The notes beneath the pieces were generated by a model. That model worked only from the letters and a program-made list of their open reading frames with translations. It was not told the DNA's origin and ran no database searches. The position numbers and the translations under genes were made by a program. A stretch of DNA of 45,045 nucleotides, from assembly GCA_045588575.1 (NCBI GenBank), contig JAZNEJ010000019.1, positions 1 through 45,045 of the forward strand, written 5' to 3'. Below, piece after piece: positions 1 to 6,186 of the stretch. The DNA comes from RGIG5299 sp045588575. Its GTDB lineage: Bacteria; Bacillota; Clostridia; Oscillospirales; RGIG5299. Numbering within the stretch: the stretch's first letter is position 1; each line of letters starts with the position of its first letter.

Positions 1-1
1 G

Positions 2-163
2 CAGGCTGAGGATATGTTTTTTCGGCTCATAAAACAGATGGCAGAGCGTGAGGGCGTAACCGAAAAACTCAAGTTGGATAACCAAATGGAGTGGGTTGCT
101 CGAATGAATAACATCCGCAGCAGAGCCACAGAAATCGTAAACCACGATATAATTTACAACTAA
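2..163 (+). CDS. TnpV-family transposon protein, 3' end only
   Basis: The window opens inside a reading frame that runs for 53 codons to a TAA at 161-163. The residues seen include MFFRLIKQMAEREGVTEKL, DNQMEWVARMNNIR and the closing ATEIVNHDIIYN. This matches what I know of the C-terminus of TnpV proteins, small proteins of unknown role carried by Tn4451/Tn5397-type and related conjugative elements of Clostridia. The N-terminal half lies upstream of the window. It marks the left flank as mobile DNA and is followed at once by a strong terminator. The family call rests on remembered similarity, not on a search. Confidence 0.75.
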   Translation, partial: QAEDMFFRLIKQMAEREGVTEKLKLDNQMEWVARMNNIRSRATEIVNHDIIYN

Positions 164-171
164 CCGAAACA

Positions 172-210
172 CGGCGGCAGGGAGATTAACACCTCTCTGT
201 CGCCGTTTTT
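172..210 (+). terminator. Rho-independent terminator after the tnpV fragment
   Basis: A 13-bp stem pairs 172-184 with 193-205, including two G-U pairs, closes an 8-nt loop and is followed by TTTTT at 206-210. It isolates the mobile-element transcript from the RNA gene that begins about 70 bases downstream. Confidence 0.85.
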
Positions 211-243
211 GTGTGTCAAAAATAGTAAGTTTTCTGAAAATAC

Positions 244-279
244 TTTATTTTTATAGATTATTGTGATATAATATTTTGG
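244..279 (+). promoter_or_regulatory. Extended -10 promoter for the structured RNA
   Basis: TATAAT at 267-272 is preceded by TG at 264-265, which gives the extended -10 form TGnTATAAT. The -35 region (about 244-249, TTTATT) is weak, as is usual with an extended -10. The predicted start is near 279, exactly the first base of the 12-bp closing stem of the RNA. Confidence 0.75.
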
Positions 280-479
280 CCAAACAAAGCAGAATAAGGA
301 AAAGGTCAACTTAATACCAAGGGGATATTATGCCCTTTTTTGGTTATCATCCGATATGGGTTCGGTAAAAACGCAACTCCTCTCGGATGGTAATAAGGGT
401 ATCCTTTTCTATTTGAGCTTTGTTTGGCGACAATCGGGGTTGCGCTTTTCGGTGCGTGGCTTCGGTCACGCACTTTTTT
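279..479 (+). ncRNA. Structured non-coding RNA, about 200 nt, with pseudoknot
   Basis: Hand folding gives a consistent architecture. P1 pairs 279-290 with 417-428, a perfect 12 bp (GCCAAACAAAGC with GCTTTGTTTGGC). P2 pairs 298-305 with 403-410. P3 pairs 314-318 with 398-402. P4 is a short hairpin, 319-323 with 333-337. P5 pairs 344-354 with 383-393 (11 bp, one G-U) and carries a 28-nt loop. In that loop CGCAACTCC (372-380) pairs with GGGGTTGCG (436-444), making a pseudoknot across P1. A UUCG-capped terminator closes the RNA. The start from an extended -10 promoter coincides with P1. There is no sensible ORF. It is either a stand-alone RNA or a long attenuating leader of the gene at 500. I do not recognise the class with confidence. 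Confidence 0.7.
452..479 (+). terminator. UUCG-loop terminator ending the structured RNA
   Basis: The stem GTGCGTGGC (452-460) pairs with GTCACGCAC (465-473) around a TTCG tetraloop and is followed by TTTTTT at 474-479. It ends 20 bases before the ATG of the next gene, whose ribosome binding site GGAGG lies after the U-tract. The gene at 500 therefore depends on readthrough, on antitermination, or on a promoter I cannot see. Confidence 0.85.
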
Positions 480-499
480 ATATAACGGAGGATGTATAA

Positions 500-1774
500 A
501 TGGGTTTATTTCAATTGTTTAAGCCAAAGAAAAACAAAGGGGTTTTCCTTTCGGAGGAACAGATTCAAAGATTAGAACAAAAAATTGAACTGCCCGTTGT
601 TAACACTCCCGTTTTTCTACATAATAACGAAGTAGCTGTATATTACTCTCAAGCAACACGACAAGAGACGAAAAATCGTGTAGTTGGAAGGACAAGCAAT
701 TATGGCGGTGGATCTGTTCGTATCGCAAAAGGCCTTTCAGTACATACCGGTGGAGGAACGAGCCGACCAATATACGGAGACGTATCTACACAATACCCCG
801 GAGAACTTGTAATCACGAACGAAAGAGTCATATTCATAAGCAATCAAAAAGCTTTTGAAATTGCACATAACAACATAACTGCAGCCACCGTTTATCAAGA
901 TGGCTTTTCATTCCAGAGTAAAAGCACGTCGTATGTATTACTTATTCCACGTCCAGACTTAGCAGTTATGGCGTTTGATGGTGTAAGAATTGGTGACATT
1001 CCAATCGCTGGAAAGTATACTATTTCGTCTCAAACAACACCCAATAATAAGAAGGAAACTCAATTAAGTGCGGCAGATCACGCAGAACTTGCAACAAGCA
1101 ACCTCCGCATAATGGCTTCAACATTCGATTTTGCCGAATTTTTGAAAGCTTATAAAAATGTACTGTATCATCAAGAACAGGTTACTCAGTTTTGGCGTAG
1201 TCAAGGTGGCGACGCCGATAGTGAAGAACTTCTAGAATCCCTTATAGAGGAGAAAGAAGATTATATTAATGAATTTTTTGACAGATGTTATAACGAAGGC
1301 GTGTTGCAGCAGTTGAAAGAAAAAATATTACGTCATTCAAGTGAACTAACCAGTGGCAATATTCAATATATGGAAGAACTGCTTAATGGCGAGTTGGACG
1401 TAATGGATTCTGACGATGAAGAAGCTGTTGTAAGAGAAGCTTGTTCTAAGCTGAAGAAGAATCTTCGGATTGATATGGCATTTTGGAACGAGATGCACTT
1501 GGATTTTAGATGTAATTTGGTCACATCATACGATCAGTTGCAATTAAACTATGAGATCAAAAACACCAGCGGTGTTCCTTGGTATTGCGGCGGTGGTGGC
1601 ATCGAAATTAAAGCCAACGTCTACAATGCTGACGGAGATCTGTTGTGTGTCGAAGATGATTATATAGACGATGACGAAATCGCAAAGAACCGTTATTCAG
1701 CCTATATTCTTTTCCATTTGGATGATGTAAAGGAAGCAGCATATATTGAGGTTTTTGCTCATCAAGATATGTAA
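500..1774 (+). CDS. PH/GRAM-like domain protein of unknown function
   Basis: This is a 424-residue soluble protein with no signal peptide or membrane segment. Residues about 40-165 resemble bacterial PH/GRAM-like domains: a glycine-rich stretch (NYGGGSVRIAKG) is followed by GELVITNERVIFI at 101-113 and alternating beta strands. Residues about 190-325 are charged and mainly helical. Residues about 330-424 look like a beta-rich domain (NLRIDMAFWNEM, VPWYCGGGGIEI). The start has GGAGG 7 bases upstream. The gene sits 20 bases after the terminator of the structured RNA and 27 bases before the nuclease gene at 1802, so the two genes are probably one operon. Domain roles are inferred; I do not recognise a named family for the whole protein. 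Confidence 0.7.
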   Translation: MGLFQLFKPKKNKGVFLSEEQIQRLEQKIELPVVNTPVFLHNNEVAVYYSQATRQETKNRVVGRTSNYGGGSVRIAKGLSVHTGGGTSRPIYGDVSTQYPGELVITNERVIFISNQKAFEIAHNNITAATVYQDGFSFQSKSTSYVLLIPRPDLAVMAFDGVRIGDIPIAGKYTISSQTTPNNKKETQLSAADHAELATSNLRIMASTFDFAEFLKAYKNVLYHQEQVTQFWRSQGGDADSEELLESLIEEKEDYINEFFDRCYNEGVLQQLKEKILRHSSELTSGNIQYMEELLNGELDVMDSDDEEAVVREACSKLKKNLRIDMAFWNEMHLDFRCNLVTSYDQLQLNYEIKNTSGVPWYCGGGGIEIKANVYNADGDLLCVEDDYIDDDEIAKNRYSAYILFHLDDVKEAAYIEVFAHQDM

Positions 1775-1801
1775 TTATGTTTTTGTGAAGGTGTTTCAAT
1801 T

Positions 1802-3604
1802 ATGAGCAAATATAAAACAAGAGAAGAAGCCATAAAAGCCGTATCTATAGATGGCAGAGCACTTGCCGAAGTAGACTCTCGCTTTCAAGATGACGAGGAA
1901 ATCGTTCAAATTGCATTAGAGCACGGCGGTATATTGGATCACGCATCAGTTCGAATTCGCACTGATTCTGATCGTATAATAAGCGAGGTGCTTCTTGGCG
2001 ATGGCTTTGTTTTTAATTTTGACAAAGCAATATTTGCTGCAAAGAGAAATTTTGAAGCCTGCCAAAAACTCACACAGTTATATCGCAAGTCCACTGAATT
2101 TCAAATAGAAATGAAATTGACTTATGGCCGTAGATATATTTCTCCCATAAGGAAACTAAATTTTTTATCCGACGATCAGCTCCGAGCAGAGCTCTATAAT
2201 TATCGAAAGAGCCAAGTTGAAGATGCCAGAAATATTTATAAGCAAGGCTGTGATGCAGAATACATACAAGATCATTATGACCTTGATATTGTAGCGGGTC
2301 ATTCTGCACTTCAATGGGGAGCAGTAGAACTTCGTGAGCAAGGATTGCCGTTTTCTCAAATAGTTGAACATTACCCAAAGCAAATTGAATACATAAAATA
2401 TCAAATACAAGACTATTGTTCGGAAAGTTTAAGTGGATCATATCCGGAAAGGTTAATGAACTCACTATTGCTGTTGTTAGGTGTTGATTTTGCTCGAGAA
2501 CAGACGTTTGAATGGTCTACAAATGTGATTGATGAAAATGGACGTAGCAGCACAAAGAGATACGATTTTTACATCCCGTCCTTATCAACTATCATTGAAG
2601 TACACGGTGCACAGCATTATGAGGGCGGATTTGAACACCTTGGAGGTCGTACCCTCGAAGAAGAACAAGCAAACGATAGGCAAAAACAACGGATAGCAAA
2701 AGAAAACGGGATAATGCATTACATTGTTATCAACGCACTTAGCTCTACGCTTTCTTTTATCAAAGAATCAATTGCAACAAATCAAGAGTTTGTTGCGTTG
2801 TTTGATATAACCGGAATTGATTGGAATAAGGTTGAAAGTGGAACTGTTGCAAAAGTAAAAACAGATGTCTCATTCCCTTTGTATGAGGAAATGAAAGCTC
2901 GTTGTGATGAGTGGGTGGCTGTAATCAAAGAAGCACTTGTTGCTGATGATAGCATCCCGTTAGATAGTACCAATAAACTATTAAAAGCCAAAGGTACAGT
3001 CAGCCCAAAATTGCTAAGCAATATCAAAAACTCTTTTCCGAGTAAAAATGGCTTATATCCACACGAAATACTCATTTTAAGGGAAGCACCTCGGTATCAC
3101 TTCCCACTTGGAGATCAATTTGTTCCTGCCAAATGGTATTATGACTATGATGTGAATGATATAGAACCGCATCTTGTTTCTCTTGTAGAAAGAGGTTTTT
3201 TAACTACAGGAGACCTGCGAGCAACTATTGAGCACTCAACGGTTCCCGTGATAAAAAGAGTGCTTACTGAGCACGATCTTCCTACCAAGGGCAAGAAGGA
3301 AGAGCTTATTGACTTGTTGCTTTCAAGTGTTGCAGAAGCGGAACTGTTAAAACTCTTCCCGGATAAGTATTTAATACTTACAGAATTAGGTGAACAAGAA
3401 TTAGCAGAAAACAGTTATTTGTTTACACTTCAAAGAGGTACTTATTTGTCCGTCTGGACTCTAAATAGACTTGTAAATTCGTTCCCTAACGACAACATTG
3501 ATACATTACTTTATGAGTACGAAAGAAATCCTCGCCGTTTTCTGAAATATCTCTCTGAAGATGAACTTGAGTATCTTGGTATTGATTATCGCTTAAAAAA
3601 CTGA
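1802..3604 (+). CDS. DUF4116 / PD-(D/E)XK (VSR-like) nuclease with SAP-like domain
   Basis: This is a 600-residue protein. Residues about 10-80 resemble one DUF4116 repeat (AVSIDGRALAEVD, DDEEIVQIALEHGG). The centre carries a recognisable PD-(D/E)XK core of the VSR-like type: Glu216 in YPERLM, Asp255 in YDFYIP, Glu266 in IIEVHGAQHY, then Asp292-Lys295 in a following helix that reads NDRQKQRIAKENG. Residues about 480-508 (VPVIKRVLTEHDLPTKGKKE and the helix after it) look like a SAP DNA-binding motif. No membrane segment is present. The ribosome binding site is weak (GAAGG, 10 bases before the ATG). It follows the PH-like gene by 27 bases. Catalytic residues appear intact, so a metal-dependent DNA cut is expected. 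Its target and biological role, such as defence, element maintenance or repair, are unknown. Confidence 0.75.
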   Translation: MSKYKTREEAIKAVSIDGRALAEVDSRFQDDEEIVQIALEHGGILDHASVRIRTDSDRIISEVLLGDGFVFNFDKAIFAAKRNFEACQKLTQLYRKSTEFQIEMKLTYGRRYISPIRKLNFLSDDQLRAELYNYRKSQVEDARNIYKQGCDAEYIQDHYDLDIVAGHSALQWGAVELREQGLPFSQIVEHYPKQIEYIKYQIQDYCSESLSGSYPERLMNSLLLLLGVDFAREQTFEWSTNVIDENGRSSTKRYDFYIPSLSTIIEVHGAQHYEGGFEHLGGRTLEEEQANDRQKQRIAKENGIMHYIVINALSSTLSFIKESIATNQEFVALFDITGIDWNKVESGTVAKVKTDVSFPLYEEMKARCDEWVAVIKEALVADDSIPLDSTNKLLKAKGTVSPKLLSNIKNSFPSKNGLYPHEILILREAPRYHFPLGDQFVPAKWYYDYDVNDIEPHLVSLVERGFLTTGDLRATIEHSTVPVIKRVLTEHDLPTKGKKEELIDLLLSSVAEAELLKLFPDKYLILTELGEQELAENSYLFTLQRGTYLSVWTLNRLVNSFPNDNIDTLLYEYERNPRRFLKYLSEDELEYLGIDYRLKN

Positions 3605-3939
3605 TATACTGCTTTTGTTAGCGTGACAACACGATGACAACAAAAATCTTGACAGTCCATATTTTACGGATAATCTGAACACTCCCGATAATATGAGTAA
3701 AAATACCCAAGCAAAATTGTTTAAGTTACAGTTTTCGGGAGCGAGTGGGAATGATTTTGCAAAGCAAAATCAACTATGAGCGTTTCGCAGAAATGATCAT
3801 ATCATAACATTTGGCGAAGCCAAATTCATAACTCTAAACTCATAACTTCTCTTTTCTCTGTGCGAAACGAGTTATCAGTTATGATTGGCTTTCGGCAAGT
3901 TATGATTGGCTTCGCCAAGTTTGTTTTAAGGAGCATTTT
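3605..3939 (+). repeat. Short-hairpin array upstream of the four-helix-bundle gene
   Basis: This stretch of 335 bases has no gene. It begins with a near-tandem octamer (TGACAACA at 3624-3631 and 3635-3642). It then carries small inverted repeats with three-base loops: GATTTTGC-aaa-GCAAAATC (3753-3771), ATTTGGC-gaa-GCCAAAT (3809-3825), and two tandem copies of a GTTATGATTGGC unit (about 3877-3919), the second ending in a clean TTGGC-ttc-GCCAA hairpin. CGTTTCGCA (3781-3789) also pairs with TGCGAAACG (3861-3869). The spacers are TCATAAC/GTTATGA words, including CATAACTCTAAACTC (about 3828-3842), which recurs in the element at 41614-41905. Confidence 0.7.
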
Positions 3940-4290
3940 ATGTCAGACAGTATTTTGAGAGATAAATCCAAAGCTTTTGCCAAAGAAATTGTTTTTCTTT
4001 GCAGACGGTTAAGAGATGGCAGAGTAGAAGGCGTTTTGATCAATCAGTTGCTTAAAAGTGGCACGTCGGTTGGTGCAAACATTCACGAAGCGCAGTATGC
4101 ACAAGGAACAATGGATTTTATTTCTAAATTTGAGATTGCACTCAAGGAATGTAACGAGAGCGAGTATTGGCTCGAGCTACTTTATGAGGTGAACAGTCTT
4201 TCAAAATCAGAATTTGAGAATTTCAAAAAAGATTGTATCGATTTGCGAAGAATGCTGGTTTCCACGGTAACAACACTAAAAAACAAATAA
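3940..4290 (+). CDS. Four-helix-bundle protein (S23/IVS, Avd-like)
   Basis: This 116-residue all-helical protein matches the four-helix-bundle family, also called S23 or 23S rRNA intervening-sequence protein. Conserved-looking parts are KSKAFAKEIVFLCRRL at the start, LLKSGTSVGANIHEAQYA in the second helix, and the FEIALKECNESEYWLELL stretch in the third. The family includes proteins encoded inside 23S rRNA intervening sequences and the Avd accessory protein of diversity-generating retroelements; most members have no proven function. The ATG has GGAG 8 bases upstream. No reverse transcriptase, variable repeat or rRNA gene lies nearby, so this is an orphan copy tied only to the hairpin array in front of it. 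Confidence 0.88.
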   Translation: MSDSILRDKSKAFAKEIVFLCRRLRDGRVEGVLINQLLKSGTSVGANIHEAQYAQGTMDFISKFEIALKECNESEYWLELLYEVNSLSKSEFENFKKDCIDLRRMLVSTVTTLKNK

Positions 4291-4293
4291 AAA

Positions 4294-4306
4294 CTTTCGG
4301 GCATTT
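4294..4306 (+). repeat. Left copy of 13-bp direct repeat flanking the DUF4304 gene
   Basis: CTTTCGGGCATTT occurs here and again at 5296-5308. The nearby word TTTTGCAAC also appears on both sides of the gene (about 4337 and 5208). The arrangement resembles a small gene cassette bounded by related sequence. Confidence 0.55.
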
Positions 4307-4410
4307 CTGCAATTTAGAAAAACGCCGCTGCAACACTTTTGCAACTCGTAGTATAAAAAGCGTGAAAAGGAATGGTTGCAAGTGGCTATGAAGTAAAGAA
4401 AGGAGCAAGT

Positions 4411-5178
4411 ATGGTGTTTGACTTTTGGAAAAAGAAAACAGAAATCAATACGACACAAATCGTCGATGAAATCGAAGCGGCAGTATATGAGCAGGTCAAA
4501 CCGTATGGCTTCAAGAAACACGGCAGAACGCTTCACCGTTTCGTTTCGGAAGATATTTCACAAGTCATTCATTTTCAAAGCGGTATGCCTTCGCATGGAA
4601 TGAGCGGACTCCTTTGTGTGAATTTGGGAATTCGTATTCCGGAATGTTCCGAAAGAACATTTCACCCAAAAACAGAAAAGAAAAAATACTACCACGAGTA
4701 TGAGTGTACAATTCGCTCACGATTGGGAATCGTCAGTGGCAAGCAAGAAACTTGGTACGACCTTCACAAGAAAACAGACAAAATCATAAAAAGCATTATT
4801 GATGAAATTGATCAATATGTTTTGCCGGCTTATGAGATATTAAACAGCCGAGACGCTATCCTTGCGCATAGAAAAGATTATCCGTTGTTAGATAATATGG
4901 TTCATCTCGTTGCTTTGGAAGAATGTATGATTTACGGTCATCTCGGCAACATCGAAAAAGCAAAGCAACTGTTTGAGGAGTATTATCAAACTGCGGTAGA
5001 TGAGTATAATGACTTGGTGAAAAACGGACACAAGCAGTATCTCAAAAAGGGCGAACGTGTTATTTTTGCGGGACAGGATATAACCGCCGAAAAGGATGGA
5101 TATGTGACTTTATATGGGGCAAACCACGGGCATATAGATTATCTTGATGAATTAGCAGTTAGCCTTGGTTTAAGGTAA
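4411..5178 (+). CDS. DUF4304-family protein
   Basis: This is a 255-residue soluble protein. The N-terminal 140 residues (VDEIEAAVYEQVKPYGFKKHGRT, then a beta-rich part with CVNLGIRIPE) fit the DUF4304 family, whose function is unknown. The C-terminal part is helical, with HLGNIEKAKQLFEEYY looking like a tetratricopeptide-type helix pair. I chose the ATG at 4411 because AAAGGAG lies 5 bases upstream; the in-frame ATG at 4372 lacks such a site. The gene stands alone in the island between two copies of the 13-mer CTTTCGGGCATTT. Confidence 0.7.
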   Translation: MVFDFWKKKTEINTTQIVDEIEAAVYEQVKPYGFKKHGRTLHRFVSEDISQVIHFQSGMPSHGMSGLLCVNLGIRIPECSERTFHPKTEKKKYYHEYECTIRSRLGIVSGKQETWYDLHKKTDKIIKSIIDEIDQYVLPAYEILNSRDAILAHRKDYPLLDNMVHLVALEECMIYGHLGNIEKAKQLFEEYYQTAVDEYNDLVKNGHKQYLKKGERVIFAGQDITAEKDGYVTLYGANHGHIDYLDELAVSLGLR

Positions 5179-5270
5179 AAACCACTCGCCACTATCCCGC
5201 AAACAATTTTGCAACATTTTCTGCAAAAAAACTCTGAACCCCGAAAAAGAGTGGGAATAAAGCACAAAAC

Positions 5271-5303
5271 CCCGAAAACCTTGATTTTACAAGGGCTTTC
5301 GGG
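5271..5303 (+). terminator. Hairpin after the DUF4304 gene
   Basis: CCCGAAA (5271-5277) and CCTTG (5279-5283) pair with CAAGG (5290-5294) and TTTCGGG (5297-5303). No clear U-tract follows, so termination is likely but weak, or the hairpin has another role at the island edge. Confidence 0.45.
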
Positions 5304-5308
5304 CATTT
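5296..5308 (+). repeat. Right copy of 13-bp direct repeat flanking the DUF4304 gene
   Basis: This is the second exact copy of CTTTCGGGCATTT. It overlaps the 3' arm of the hairpin at 5271-5303. The right-hand island border probably lies between here and 5345. Confidence 0.55.
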
Positions 5309-5345
5309 ATCTAATAAAAAAGACAAAAAATAAAGGAGAAAAACA

Positions 5346-6110
5346 ATGAACAGACTGAAAAACAAAGTAGCAATAATCACGGGAGGAAACTCGGGCGTTG
5401 GTGCGGCAACAGCCGTTAAATTTGCCGCAGAGGGCGCAAAAGTTGTAATAACCGCACGCCGTGAAGCTCCTCTTCTCGAGGTTGCCGAAAAAATACGTCA
5501 GGCAGGCGGAGAGGTGCTCCCCGTTGTAAGCGATATTTCAAAAGCAGAGGATGCTAAAAAGGTTCTCGCATTAACTCTCGAAAAATTCGGCAAGGTAGAT
5601 ATTCTCATAAATAACGCAGGCGTTTTAGATGAAGGATTAAAGGCAATCGATAGCTTCACCGACGAAGATATGAATCGAGTTATCGACATAAACACCAAGG
5701 GAACAATGTGTATGATGCGTGAAATCACCGCAGAAATGGCAAAAACGGGCACCGGCTCAATCGTCAACGTTGCCTCCGTTGCAGGTGTTGTGGGATGCGG
5801 CGGTGCAGCCTACGTTGCTTCCAAGGCAGCCGTTGTAGGCATAACTCGCCATACTGCGCTCCGCTTTGCAGGCACGGGTGTACGCTGCAACGTACTTTGC
5901 CCCGGAACAATCGTAACTCCTATGGTTGCCGATATGAATCCCGCAAATCTCGATATGAGCATTTTCGGTCAGATGATGAAGCATAACGACCTTAAAGTTC
6001 CGCCTTGCATGCCCGATGACGTTGCGAATATGCTTCTCTTCTTTGCATCGGACGAATCAAGAGCCATCACGGGACAAACAATAGTAACCGACTTCGGCTC
6101 AACGTTATAA
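5346..6110 (+). CDS. Short-chain dehydrogenase/reductase (SDR)
   Basis: This 254-residue classical SDR should use NAD(H) or NADP(H) to interconvert an alcohol and a ketone. The dinucleotide motif TGGNSGVG is at 12-19, NNAG at 89-92, catalytic Asn116, Ser144, and the YxxxK pair Tyr156/Lys160. The arginine pair in ITARRE (38-39) after the second strand favours NADP(H). Length and layout fit FabG-like and hydroxysteroid-dehydrogenase-like members, which cannot be told apart here. The ATG has AAAGGAG 8 bases upstream. It is a single-gene unit facing gdhA and ends at a shared terminator. Base composition and codon use look like the core genome, unlike the island to its left. Confidence 0.88.
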   Translation: MNRLKNKVAIITGGNSGVGAATAVKFAAEGAKVVITARREAPLLEVAEKIRQAGGEVLPVVSDISKAEDAKKVLALTLEKFGKVDILINNAGVLDEGLKAIDSFTDEDMNRVIDINTKGTMCMMREITAEMAKTGTGSIVNVASVAGVVGCGGAAYVASKAAVVGITRHTALRFAGTGVRCNVLCPGTIVTPMVADMNPANLDMSIFGQMMKHNDLKVPPCMPDDVANMLLFFASDESRAITGQTIVTDFGSTL

Positions 6111-6143
6111 TTGCAAACGAAAAATATATTCATCCGCAAAAAA

Positions 6144-6168
6144 GCGACGGGATATCCCGTCGCCTTTG
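6144..6168. terminator. Bidirectional terminator between the SDR gene and gdhA
   Basis: GCGACGGGATATCCCGTCGC (6144-6163) is a perfect 20-base palindrome. An A-run precedes it and a T-rich run follows, so it can end both the rightward SDR transcript and the leftward gdhA transcript. Confidence 0.9.
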
Positions 6169-6186
6169 TTTTTATTAAACAAATAT

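Noticed and set aside
2..479. Retron-type RNA, suggested by the inverted pair closing P1
   Set aside because: No reverse transcriptase gene follows, and the closing stem is only 12 bp with an internal terminator downstream.
3744..3925. Possible CRISPR array in the repetitive stretch before the four-helix gene
   Set aside because: The repeats are short, unequal and palindromic with no constant-length spacers and no cas genes nearby.
3940..4290. Diversity-generating retroelement suggested by the Avd-like protein
   Set aside because: No reverse transcriptase, template repeat or variable repeat is seen in the window.
1..5345. Complete integrative element
   Set aside because: No integrase, relaxase or attachment site pair is visible in the window; only a TnpV fragment at the left edge.
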